64,000 bases of DNA from positions 8,150-72,149 of the forward strand of contig BRYA01000527.1 of assembly GCA_030267965.1 (NCBI GenBank), read 5' to 3'. This document shows positions 53,746 to 64,000 of the stretch, in pieces. The translations under genes and the position numbers were made by a program. The DNA is from Triparma columacea. Its lineage: Eukaryota > Sar > Bolidophyceae > Parmales > Triparmaceae. Under the pieces are notes generated by a model, which made no database searches, was not told the DNA's origin, and was given only the letters and a program-made list of their open reading frames with translations. Every line of letters starts with the position of its first letter. Within the stretch, counting starts at the first letter, position 1.

Positions 53746-56431
53746 ATGAAAGAACATAAGGAAGAAACACTTACGACAGTACTTAACAATATCAAACAAC
53801 AATTCATCAAAGAACACAATGAAATGGTACAACATACTATCCAAAATGGTGAGAATGAAATGAGAAGAAGGACTGACAAAAAGAGGACCACAACCAACAG
53901 AATCTACTTGGAGATTACCTACCCCACATCCCCCCATTACATATTAACCCCCACTCCCCTAACCCCCCCTTCCTCCCCCCCAAGACCTCCTTTCCGTAAT
54001 GCAGTCCCGCAACGCGAAGCGTACCCAAAAGCGTATCCGCGACAATATCCCCTCCACAACCTCCCTCCCACCCCTCCCCCACCCCTCCCCCCCCCCACGC
54101 AACGCACCTCTTGATATGAGGTTCAACGTCCCGCTTAGCCAGCTCCAGCCAGGGGAGTGGGAGAAGAATTCCCAACCTGTGATAGCGGCAAACGCAAAAC
54201 AAAGGACTATAACAACCCCCCCCAACCCCAACCCCAACAACAACAACAACAACAGTGGTAACACCACAGCGAAATACTCCAACGTTCTAATAACCAACCT
54301 CCTCTGCGTATCCCCCCCCTTACCTTTCCACACGTCGACGATATTCATAACAAAGAACTACTCAGTAGACGACCGTCCAACACTAAGCTACATACCGTGG
54401 TTCGGGGACGACGATAGAGAGGATTTAGTTAGCGATGTCTTTGATGTGGGGGAAAGACAGAGATTGATTGATGAGGGACCGAGGTATGTTCAGGATAGGG
54501 AGGTTTCTTTAGGGATAATAGGGATTAGGATTATGATGGAAAGAGGGGAATTAATAGGTGGTGGGGAGGACTTTTGGATGGATGATGAAGGGGGTGGGAG
54601 TGGAGGTAGTGGAGGTAGGGGTAGGAAAAGAAAGGGTTCAGATAGTTCTGGTGTTGTTAAGAAAATTGTTCGGAGGGGTGGTGAGAGGACTACTATTAAG
54701 GGGAGCGGTAGGAAGGGTGACGCTATTGATATAGACGCTTTCTCAGAGGACGAAGGGAAGAAGGGGGAGGGGAGGGGGTTTGAAGGGGACTTTATCGACA
54801 TGACTCAAGAGGATGATGACGGGGAGGATGAAGACGAGGATGAAGACGAGGATGAAGATGAGGCAGTCGGTTCTTCGTCATCGTCAAACGCGTCAGACGA
54901 CGATGACGAATCAACAACGCAAGGTAGGAAAAAAATCGACTGGGGTACGTGCAAGGACTTACGGACATGGGACGAAGCGGCGGAGGCGCTTGGGCTTAGG
55001 AGGGACGTGCTCGGGAGAGCTTATAATGAAATTGTTGAGGAGGAGAGAGAGGGGAAGGGGAAGGAAGAGGAGGAAGGAGGGGAGGGGGGTACTGAAGATC
55101 ATGCTACAATTAAAACAGCAACAACGACGACGACGACGACGACGAACGATAGCAATGTTGATAACGCACCCTCTGTAATAGTCGTCGATTCCGATGCGGA
55201 CTCGGCGGGCATCCCTAGCAACAGGACGGGGACGAGCTACGGGAAGGTGCAGGACAGCTACAGGAACCTACTTTGCAGGAGGTGCTTCCAGTACGACTGC
55301 AATTTACACTTCATCGTCGAGAGGTAAGCAAAGGGGGGAGGGGGGGGGGAGGGAAAGGTATGAAAGAAGGAAATAAAGTTCTAACGCCCCTTTTGTCTCC
55401 GTACCAACGTGAAACACAAACAGACCAAACCTGGGGTTGATGGCGAGGCAGGCGGTGGAGTGGAATAAGGAGAAGGAAGAGNNNNNNNNNNNNNNNNNNN
55501 NNNNNNNNNNNNNNNNNNNNNNNNNNNNNNNNNNNNNNNNNNNTCTCTCTCTGTGAAACCCTCGGTCCTAATCCCTCCCCTCAAGAGCAAATTCAAGAGC
55601 AGGAGCCAGGGGCGGATGCCGTCCTTCCAGCTGAACAAGCACCAGACGAAGAAGATCCACGCCCCCTTCCAGCCTTGCGTACACTCGGGACCATGCACTA
55701 AGGCTAACAGGTGCTCGTGCATCAAGAACATACACTTCTGCACTAAGCACTGCGTGATGGGCCGCAAGTCCACCAACTTCTTCCCCGGGTGCAGGTGCAA
55801 GAACGGCCAGTGCAACACCAAGGCTTGCCCGTGCTCCGCGGCAAAGAGGGAGTGCGACCCCGACCTCTGCAGGTGCTGCGGTGCCGGTTGCGACGAGGCC
55901 GGCAAGGAGGCTGTGGCGCAGAGGTGTAGGAACGACAGCATTGGGATGAGGAGGAAGAGGCACTTGCTGGTGGCGGAGAGCGGGGTTAAGGGGGCGGGGT
56001 TTGGACTTTTTACTAAGGAGGGACTTAAGAAGGACCAGTTCATACAAGAGTACGTAGGGGAGCTCATCACGCAGGAGGAGGCGGACAGGAGGGGCAGGAT
56101 CTACGACAAGGTTAATAGGAGCTACCTCTTCAACCTGAACAGCGAGTTCGTAGTCGACGCTAGCAGGAAGGGGAACAAGACGAAGTTCGCGAACCACGAC
56201 TCCGACCCCAACTGCTACACCCAGGTCAAGGTGGTAAACGGGGACCACAGGATCGGGCTGTTCGCGCTTCGGGACATCGCACCGCAGAGCGAGCTGTTCT
56301 TCGACTACAGGTACGAGAAGGGACTGGACAGCGAACTGCTTACGCTGGAGGGGGTTACGGTGGACTGGATGAAGGATGGGGCTATGGCGAACCAGGTTAG
56401 CAAGAAAAGTATCAAGAACCAGAGAGGGTGA
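53746..56431 (+). CDS. EZH: Enhancer-of-zeste-type H3K27 methyltransferase (PRC2), interrupted by assembly gap
   Basis: Model: join(53746..53848, 53985..55323, 55424..55481, gap, 55544..56431). Phases 1 and 2 agree before the gap. The N-terminus is a charged helix, then an E(z)-like region (DLLSVMQSRNAKRTQKRI; TLSYIPWFGDDD), an acidic run (EDEDED), and LLCRRCFQYDCNLH, the typical motif preceding the CXC domain. After the gap come the CXC Cys clusters (CTKANRCSCIKNIHFC, CRCKNGQC) and a SET domain with FGLFTKEG, YVGELI, FANHDSDPNCYTQV and LFFDYRY. It trimethylates histone H3 Lys27 with the PRC2 partners. The gap (62 N) falls in an exon at a GA-rich stretch and is not a multiple of three, so its length is unreliable. 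Confidence 0.92.
55482..55543. other. Assembly gap (62 N)
   Basis: Run of N inside a coding exon of the Enhancer-of-zeste gene. Left edge is GAAGAG, right edge TCTCTCTCTG, so a low-complexity or hairpin sequence is probably the cause. 62 is not a multiple of three; the frame on each side is certain only from the protein match. Confidence 0.98.
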
Positions 56432-56693
56432 ACATTAATGAGAGAGGGGGGGGAGGGAAGGGGACATTTTATTGGGGGAGAGAACAAAAGAGGGGAGGGA
56501 GGAAATGGGAACTTAACGAAAATATATGTTCACCGTTTCGACAGGAAAATTACAACGTGGACAACACGACACGGCTATTTTAGACCTTACGTTTTTCGGT
56601 CATTCATATGAGAACAGATTAATACTCCTCCCCTGTTGGTGTCGTGGGTGTCCCAGATAAAAAATTGAACGATTGATTCAACAACAAAGAGTT

Positions 56694-57722
56694 TTACAGA
56701 AATTCCAGGATAACTCTCCACAAAACTTTCGGGATCTTCTCCCTTGCCTCACTTGCCTTAAGCGGGGCTTCAACTCCGTCCATTTTCTTCTCCTTCAGAC
56801 TATCCGTTCCGCTAGGTTGTTTCTCCACGTGATCCCAGGTTCCCATAAGGCACAGAAGAGCGTTGACGCGTTCGATCACAGCGACATTTCGGTGCCACCT
56901 GTAATGGAGGAGGTCCGAGACACTCGGCATGTTTTTATCAGCAGCGGCAGTGATTAGGGCAGTGCAGTTCGAGAAGCAGTCTTCACCGGTAGAAACGGCA
57001 GGAGATAGAATGAGTTTCGTCAGGGCGGAGCAATCTCTGAAGGCGCGAGCGCCAATCGACGTCACTGAGTCCGGGATAGTGATGGCCGTCAGGGAGGAGC
57101 ATTCTGCGAAGGCGTAATTGCCAATCGTCGTCACTCCGTCCGGGATGGTGATGGCTGTGAGGGAGGAGCAATCCCTGAAGGCCAAACTGTCAATCTTCGT
57201 CACTCCGTCCGGGATGGTGATGGCCGTGAGGGAGGAGCATCCGTGGAAGGCCCATTCGCCAATCGTTGTCACTCCGTCTGGGATTGTGATGGCCGTGAGG
57301 GAAGAGCATCCAGAGAAGACTTCATCGCCAATCATCGTCACTCCGTCCGGGATGGTGATGGCCATGAGGGAGTCGCATCCCGAGAAGGCATACTCGCGAA
57401 TCATTGTCACTGAGTCCGGGATGCTGATGGCCGTGAGGGAGTAGCATCCAGAGAAGGCGCCCTTGCCAATCTTCGTCACTCCGTCCGGGAGGGTGATGAC
57501 CGTGAGGGATTCGCATCCCCAGAAGGTTCGTTTGCCAATTGACGACACTCCTTGTGCAAAAGTCACTTCTGTGAGTTCATCATTGTTCATGAAGCTCTCT
57601 GTCCCGGAGTATACTGCTGTTTTGGGAAGGGGATAGTACCCAGCTGGGACGTCATAGTCTCCATCACTATGGTAATCACTATCGTCATCACTATAGTCAT
57701 CACCAAAGTCAAATTCACTCAT
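56694..57722 (-). CDS. BspA-type leucine-rich repeat (LRR_5) protein 3
   Basis: Single exon, 342 aa. Acidic head (SEFDFGDDYSDDDSDYHSD), TAVYSGTESF opening, eight regular repeats, two cap units and the shared C-terminal tail (KIPKVLWRVILEFL). It is the inverted, closest relative of LRR gene 1: the tail is nearly the same, and the promoter (22016-22097 versus 57723-57870 reversed) and about 50 bases after the stop also match. Four fewer repeats than copy 1 indicate unit loss or gain by slippage of the 69-base unit. Confidence 0.9.
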   Translation of the reverse strand: MSEFDFGDDYSDDDSDYHSDGDYDVPAGYYPLPKTAVYSGTESFMNNDELTEVTFAQGVSSIGKRTFWGCESLTVITLPDGVTKIGKGAFSGCYSLTAISIPDSVTMIREYAFSGCDSLMAITIPDGVTMIGDEVFSGCSSLTAITIPDGVTTIGEWAFHGCSSLTAITIPDGVTKIDSLAFRDCSSLTAITIPDGVTTIGNYAFAECSSLTAITIPDSVTSIGARAFRDCSALTKLILSPAVSTGEDCFSNCTALITAAADKNMPSVSDLLHYRWHRNVAVIERVNALLCLMGTWDHVEKQPSGTDSLKEKKMDGVEAPLKASEAREKIPKVLWRVILEFL

Positions 57723-57800
57723 TGCAGGGACGGAGGGAGGATCTTTTATACCGTCCTTTTGGTAACCTAACCTTAACCCTGGACTTATTATACTGTCTTT
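57723..57800 (-). promoter_or_regulatory. TATA-type promoter of BspA-LRR gene 3
   Basis: On the minus strand, TATAAAAG lies about 20 bases before the ATG at 57722, with an AAAAGACAGTATAATAAG-like copy upstream, matching the promoter of LRR gene 1. The spacer to 57982 also serves the divergent plus-strand gene. Confidence 0.6.
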
Positions 57801-57982
57801 TCGTTGACAACGATAACAGTTTGAACCCTCAATGAATTCTGAGGTACGGTAGAGACGAAGTAGATGATGTTTTTTCCCCCTTTTTGTCTATCGAATCCTG
57901 GAATCCAGGTATTCAGCGGAATTCAGGAACTGCCCACAGAAATCAGCAAAAAGCTAACAAAAACACTACATTCTTATCGTAA

Positions 57983-58802
57983 ATGATTACGCAGGGGCGT
58001 CAAACCGATTCTAATCCCACTCAGACTAACTCCGAAGGTACCTCCATCGTCTTCAAGGGCCAACATTTCTACCCACTCGAAGACACGGCCGAGGGGGGTG
58101 GGGGTGGGAACATGAGCTGCGGCATGATCGGAGACGGTGAGTGCTCTTAGGGTGGGAACACGGAGTACTCGGGAAGGATGGACCGGTCGGAATGAAGGAA
58201 GGGTAATTATATTGGGGTTTAATTACCATGATTGCTAACCTCCACGCTGTTTTTTCGGACCAAGCAGGTTTTACTGCCCTCAATCAGGACCGTGCCGAAA
58301 TTTTCTCGATTCGAGATGTTAGTGTCCAGATAAATGACACGCATCAACGAGTCGATGAAGAGCCGTCTGCGCGAGATTGGAGGCACAACTGGGAGGGGTG
58401 GAGAGATTTGCTCCTCGAGGATTGGGCCTCTAGGAAAGCTGCCGGAGGGAATTTTCTTGCTCGCGATGTATCCGAATGGATCGACGGGGTACTTGACGGC
58501 AACGGCTTTGATAATTCAGAGGAGGATTCTGGGGAGGGGGGATGTGAGGGCAACCAAGGTGAGGAGGGTTGAGGGGAGGGGTTGCTGGACGAGGGGAGGG
58601 GTGTTATGGTACGACTCTAACCGATGGCCCTCCCGCATACATATTTTCAGCCCCCTGCAACGTTCTCATCGACGCGGATACCCCCATCGACGTGCACCAG
58701 AACGTTGATTTGGCCGCCGATGACATGGCGAGAGACAGTAGATATAACCATTCAACTCAGTACAGTGAAGGCGATAATATCAACATCTTTAACTCCCTGT
58801 GG
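57983..58802 (+). CDS. Unknown protein, 3' end unresolved (may be 5' part of the receptor gene)
   Basis: Model: join(57983..58136, 58268..58558, 58651..58802 or beyond); phases 1, 1 agree. About 199 aa so far: hydrophilic, opening ITQGRQTDSNPTQ, an acidic-aromatic region (RDWRHNWEGWRDLLLEDWA) and NCGM-like Cys near the first exon end. No signal peptide or domain known to me. A donor-like TGG/GTGAGC at 58802 could splice, phase 0, to GCGCAG/GTA at 59032, which would fuse it to the receptor below. Read without splicing the frame simply continues into the receptor. No stop codon separates them. Confidence 0.4.
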
Positions 58803-58865
58803 GTGAGCGCATTACGTGTGTTGCTTTTCCTTAGGCATCTTGGTGCAAGTAGTAGCTGGCAGACG

Positions 58866-61800
58866 ATGTTCAGGGAGGGCTGGACGACGTTTGGGGAGGG
58901 GTGGATAACGGGGGGGAGGAGGAGGAGAGGTGTGTGTGGGAGATATGGGGAAGGGGGGAGGAGATACCAAACTATCCTGCTCCTATTCCTCCCACTTGCT
59001 CTTTGCTCTTTTGTTTCGGGGGTGGAAGCGCAGGTACTAGTGGAGGTGCCTGTATTTGACATGGATGGGATATTCAACACTATTAGCTACACTGGCAATT
59101 CAATTATGTCGAATGGTGACACCACAATTATAGCTGGTGGGCCGTATAACTGCTCAAAGGGGACTTGTGCAAGTTATAGCATGCTGTACACAAAAGACTT
59201 GAATGGAGAGGTCAAGTGTGTGGAGGACAACGCAAGCTGTGTGTTGGATGGAGAGAATCAAAGAAGAGGGATGTTTGTGAAGGGAACTGGGAATGGTACA
59301 CTTACACTCAGAGCTCTAAGGTTCTTTGAAGGGGAGGGATCCTTTGGGGGAGGGATAGTTATGAAAGATGAAGCAATGGTGGACATAGTGCTCTGTGATT
59401 TCTCGAATTGTAAAGCTGTTGGCACAATGAGTGGTGCAGGAGGGGGGGCAATTTATGTTCGCGATGTTGGAACCACTGTTAATGTTTACGGGACTGGCTT
59501 CTCTGGCAACACTGCAGAATCAGGATATGGTGATGATACATTCAACGACCAAAATTTTCCTGCAACTCTCATAATCTACAATTTATGTCCATTTCCCTAC
59601 TCAACAAATGTTCCAACACAGTCAAGTCTACTGAATACTTTTGGTAGCACTGCTGGCTTTCCATTTTCATACAGCTGTCATTACGCCTGCAATGCTGGGT
59701 TTGCAAACAAAGATGGCGGGTTTGAAGCTTCTGCCTGTGAAAGTTGCCCAGAAGGCAAAACAAGTGACCAGGGAGCTAGCAGGTGTCCTTCTATTTGGCA
59801 GGTTGCCACAATGACAGAATTGGTGAATAAAATAAGCAACTATGTAGGGGAATCAACAGAGATTACTGGAAACTCAATTATCGGACAAGGTGAACATGTA
59901 ATCATGGACACTGGAGAGTACAAATGCTCAGAGGGGGCTTGTGCAAGTAGTTTTAGCATGCTGGCCACAGAAGACTTGAATGGAGAGTTCAAGTGTGTGG
60001 AGGACAACGCAAGCTGTGTGTTGGATGGAGAGGATGAAAGAAGAGGGATGTATGTGCGTGGAACTGGGAGTGGTACACTTATACTCCAAGCAATCTCATT
60101 TAAGGAGGGATATGCCCCTGGTGGTTATTCTGGTGGAGGGGTTTGGATTGGGTACGGTGCCATAGTGGAGATACACCTCTGTGTCTTCACTAACTGCAGA
60201 GCTACAGACATTGCGTACGGAGGTGGAGCAATTTATGCTGCGTCAACTGGAACTGTCAACATCTACGGAACAAGCTTCAATGGTAACACATCTCCAGGAC
60301 CTGGTGATGATATTTGCAGTGGGTATTCAGGCTTTCCTAATAATGTCATCGTTCATGTTACGTGCCCTTCTCCCTACTCCTTCAACACTCCTATCCAAGG
60401 TAAGACAAACAAAGAGAGAATGGCAGAGGTAGCAAGTACACATCTCACCTTTATCACACCCACCCAATTATTTACAACACAGGAGAAACACTCCTTGATA
60501 CAGCCAATGCTGTTGGTGGCCAAAAGTTTTCATTTTCCGGCTGTGCTCACTACACCTGTGATGCAGGTTTTCAGAACCCAACACGCGGGGAGTCTATTTC
60601 AAATTGTACAGCTTGCGAGGCTGGAAAGGTTAGCAACAGTGGAGCAACGACTTGTGTGAACATTTGGCATGTCTCTGACATGACTGGATTGTTTAACAAG
60701 TTCAGCAACCTTGAACCTCTTTATGAAACTAGTACTTACAATACCGGCAATTCAATAATGGAATTTGGCGATGTCCTGGAGTTGCAAGTGCATACTTACA
60801 AGTGTTCTGACGGCATTTGTGCAAATGAAGTTAACATGCTAGTACCAGAAGAAATACATGGCCAAGTGAAATGTACCGATGACACTGCAACATGTGTTTT
60901 GGATGGACAATACGAACGCAGGTGTATATGGGTCAAGGGCACTGGCAAAGAGCTGCTCATAATCAGAGCTATCACCTTCACAAATGGGGTGGGCGATGTA
61001 GGTGGAGGTGTCCAGATAAGTGATGATGCCATTGTGAGCTTTGAGTTTTCTATCTTCTCCAACAATAGAGTTACACATGATGATTTTGGAGGTGGAGCAA
61101 TTTATGTTGGTATTGGAACTACTAATATCTACGGAACAAGCTTCAATGGAAACACAGCAGACTCAGGAAATGGTGATGATATTTACAACAAGGTCGGAAC
61201 GATCACCATACACAATACGTGCCCATCTCCATACTCTTCCAATGTACCAGGGGTAGGGCCTCCCTTGGACATTTTTGATCCAGGAACAACTATTGGAGGG
61301 TTCCCCTTCTCCTACAGTTGCTTCTTCCTCTGTGATTCTGGTTCCCACAACCCAACACTTGGAGATTCAAGCTCTTCCTGCGAGTCGTGTCCCCCAGGTA
61401 GTTACAGTTCTGAAGGAGATCTTACTTGCACTTTCTGTGAGAGGGGAAAGTTCATCACATCGGAAGGAGCAACAGCCTGTGATGACTGCCCTGCTGGAAA
61501 GTACTCTGCATCTCTAAGTGCCACTTCGTGCAATACTTGCAACCCAGGAAAGTACAGTTCTCGGATTGCAGCCGTGAGCGAGGAGACCTGTTTTGATTGC
61601 GAAGCAGGCAAGTACTCAGAGAGTCACGGTGCAACAGAGTGCAAGCCTTGCCCCTCTGGGAAGTTCAACCCTAATCCAGGAGCATCACACCAAGATGCCT
61701 GCACAGACTGTGAGGCTGGAACCTACTCAAATGCCGCTTCTGCTTCTTGTGCAAAGTGCGGCGCTGGAAAATACAGCTCAAGCATTGCAGCAATAAGTGC

Positions 61801-64000
61801 AGCCAATTGCAAGCCATGCTTGGCTGGAAAGGCTAGCTCCTCTGCTGGAGCTACAAGTGGAGATGCTTGCCTGCCTTGTGAAGCAGGGAAATATGTCTCC
61901 ACAGATGGAGCAGTAAAATGCCAAGCGTGTGTTGCTGGGAGATTCAGCACTGCCACTGAAGCCAAAAACAACACTGTGTGCGAAGCTTGTGCTGCTGGGA
62001 AATTTGGCATCTCAGAGGCGGCAAATAGCAGTGCCACTTGCCAACCTTGCCAGCCGGGAAAGTTCAGCAAAGAAGCAGGTGCAACGAGAATTTTCTTAGG
62101 GAAAGACAAATTCAGAGAACCTTGTGTTGCTTGCCCAATAGGCACGTTCAACCCAATGACAGGTGCATCAAGCTGTACAAACTGCACTGCTGGGCGTTAT
62201 GGTTATGGCAAAGAAACTGGTGCAGTCCACGACACTAGCTGCGAAGGCTGTAGCCATAGGACTTATTCAACTGTAGAAGGAGCTAACAGCAGTAACACTT
62301 GCTTACCTTGTGAGGAAGACAGCGCCCCACTTGTAGAAAGTGGAGCATCTTCGTGCAAACCTTGTCAAGATGGTTTCCTCTCAAGGTCTAAAACAAACTG
62401 CCTCTGGGGAGCTGTATGCAAGAAAGGGAAATTTTTGGATAGAGGGGACTGCGTGGATTGTAGCATACTGAGCAGCGCCCTTGTCCTCACATACTTTCTG
62501 ATTTCTGTGACAGCGATTGGCCTGTACGCTTACAAATTCTCTAGCAGCCATACATTTATTCAGGGGGCACATCTCTTTGCAACATTTTTCCAAATCTTGG
62601 AACTCACCACCATGGTAGACATCAGTTGGTCTACGCTCGCCCTGAGGTTCATCCCGTTCCAGCTCCCAATTGATGACTCTCAGTGTCTTGCCTACTTTAC
62701 TGATACTGAGTGGAACCTTCAGCACTATTTCTACACAATCTTCTATTTTCCAGTGTTTATTTTTGCTCTCCTCCTCCGCAACCTCCTGAAGCACCCCAAG
62801 AAGTCACCAGAGCGAGTTAAGGCAGCCTCAACTCTGATTTTCCTCATGACACTCTGGTACTCTCCAGTGTTGAAGACCGCATTCAACATGGTGGACTGCA
62901 CTGATGATAACAAGGATGGGAGTTTTGTGCTCGCTTCAGACCCATCTGTCACCTGCTCCTCCTCTTACACCGGAAGAGTTCTCATGTTTCTACACGGCTT
63001 TGTAGTAGTGTTTGTTGTTGGCATTGGCTTCCCTCTTTATGCATTAGAAATAATTCTAAACCTTCAGAAAAGAGGATCCCTCAACGAGGAATCTTCCTTT
63101 TACATTCTTTACAGGGGCTACAATGATGCGGCACCATGGTTTGAAGTGGTTCACTTTGTGAGAAAAGCCCTTCTTATCTTAGGGTCTCTCTTGCCAAATG
63201 CTATGGCTCAGTCTTCCTTCCAATTTACCATAAATGTTACCTTCCTTATACTTCTCCTCAGGGTTAAACCACATTACTTCTCCCCTTCAACTATATTAAA
63301 GAAGAGGGGATACGGAGAAATCAACTTCTTTCTCCTGTCTGAGGCCATGGGAGCGATTGGAGCAGTAGGTGGATCCCTTTTTGCAGTGCTAGCAGCAGCG
63401 TCACCAGATCATATGAGCACCTTGGGAAAAGTTTTTTCTGGAACCTTTGGTTTCTTTGGTTTCATGATGGCTTTGCTCTACCTTGAGGAGATCCAGCATT
63501 CAAAGTGGGAAAGTAGTGAAACGAACTCAAAACTTGGTTTCCACGACAGCACAAAAATAATGAAAGCAATAAAGGTAGTTCCAGTTTCAGGAAAGGAGGA
63601 AATAAGTGACCAAGAAGATGACGATGATGATGACGGCCTTGAGAGCAATGAAGATGATGACAGCAACGCCCTTGAGAGCAATGCTTTCTCAAGGAGTAAA
63701 AGCATGGACAATCGGATATCAAATCTCAGACTAAAGATCGAGAAGGCTCAAATTGTCAATGAGAACAAATTGGAAGAAGAGATAGAGAAGGAGGCTGAAA
63801 GGGAAAAGATGATTGAAAAGATGATGAGTAACAAACTGGTCATTGAAGAGGTCAGGCCCGGAGTGCAGTTGAGGGCACACATTGGAGCAGACATTAGCAT
63901 AGCAGACCTCATTTCAGACATCTATGTGACTTACAGATTCTACACAGGAGACGGTACATTGGTGTACTTCCAGGCTCAACTTGTTAGCTTGTCTGTTTGT
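58866..64000 (+). CDS. Giant receptor-like protein: beta-helix modules, GCC2-like Cys repeats, multi-pass membrane region (3' end cut)
   Basis: Model: join(58866..60399, 60483..>64000), at least 1,680 aa, open to the window edge; phase 1. From ATG at 58866, a hydrophobic segment (TILLLFLPLALCSFVSGVEA) would be the signal peptide. Three ~200-residue modules follow, each with TGNSIM, LNGE.KC..D.ASCVLDG, GTG.GTL and GGGAIY..GT..IYGTSF.GNTA, like parallel beta-helix adhesin repeats. Then ~17 Cys-rich units of the form C..C.AGKYS...GA (GCC2/GCC3, TNFR-like). From ~62480 on there are about seven membrane spans with HSSHTFIQGAHLF, then a charged coiled segment, and at the very end ISIADLISDIYVTYRFY, related to the first membrane helix of the 5973 gene. 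Surface receptor or adhesin; ligand unknown. Confidence 0.75.
59196..59292. repeat. Near-identical module segment, copy 1 (copy 2 at 59973-60069)
   Basis: About 97 bases, from GACTTGAATGGAGAG through GAAGAGGGATGT, are almost the same in modules 1 and 2 of the receptor while the sequence on both sides is more diverged. The third module (around 60855) is clearly different. This looks like recent duplication or gene conversion inside the gene. Confidence 0.75.

Noticed and set aside
58569..58865. Receptor start at 58569
   Set aside because: That frame begins inside an intron of the upstream model and is Gly/Arg-rich; the ATG at 58866 sits nearer the signal-peptide-like segment.

Overview
The window is nuclear DNA of a eukaryote with many short introns. 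Across roughly 30 gene models the introns are about 60-150 bases, begin with GTGAGN, GTAAGN or GTACGN, and often end with a nearly pure C or CT tract before AG; exon phases agree at nearly every junction I could place. A plastid-type presequence with an AFTP-like cleavage motif (42401), a D27-like carotenoid-isomerase relative, BspA-type leucine-rich repeat proteins and large TNFR/GCC2-like receptors together suggest a photosynthetic stramenopile. A small silicified or flagellate alga of the Parmales/bolidophyte type (Triparma-like) is my best guess. That assignment is inference, not a database result.

Layout. 1-1041: diverged 155-base repeats, no gene. 1042-3660: a minus-strand gene joining a bisphosphate nucleotidase, a UBR zinc finger and a 2-oxoglutarate oxygenase. 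4049-14121: a small membrane protein, an unknown protein, a multi-pass membrane protein with duplicated N-terminal repeats, an ABC1/ADCK kinase, a C2 protein and a D27-like protein. 14767-21906: AK6 adenylate kinase, a MAPEG membrane enzyme, a HAD phosphatase, elongation factor 1-beta, a short conserved protein, an armadillo-like protein and a fumarylacetoacetate-hydrolase family enzyme. 22098-23408: first BspA-LRR gene. 23641-32392: SLC26-STAS-cNMP transporter, a Gly-rich membrane glycoprotein, cytochrome b5 reductase and an unknown multi-pass protein. 32709-43677: basic-tailed membrane protein, proteasome subunit RPN7, a secreted GH63/GH37-like glycosidase, a HAD-actin-fragmin-kinase fusion, an RMND1/DUF155 protein, a small nuclear-looking basic protein and a plastid-targeted protein. 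43890-52720: an unknown secretory protein, a DnaJ protein, the second BspA-LRR gene and a RAP-domain organelle RNA protein. 53746-56431: an Enhancer-of-zeste H3K27 methyltransferase interrupted by an assembly gap. 56694-57722: third BspA-LRR gene, inverted relative to the first. 57983-64000: an unknown protein followed by a giant receptor that runs off the window.

There are no operons, and neighbours are mostly unrelated housekeeping genes packed 50-400 bases apart. Links between genes are by duplication: three BspA-LRR genes (two share promoter and 3' flank), and a membrane domain with an S-x-x-D-L-I-(S/T)-D-I signature that is shared by the 5973 gene and the giant receptor at the right edge. 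The unusual content is the domain fusions (1042-3660, 37111-39418, 46499-47943) and the receptor. All splice models were made by eye and need RNA evidence.
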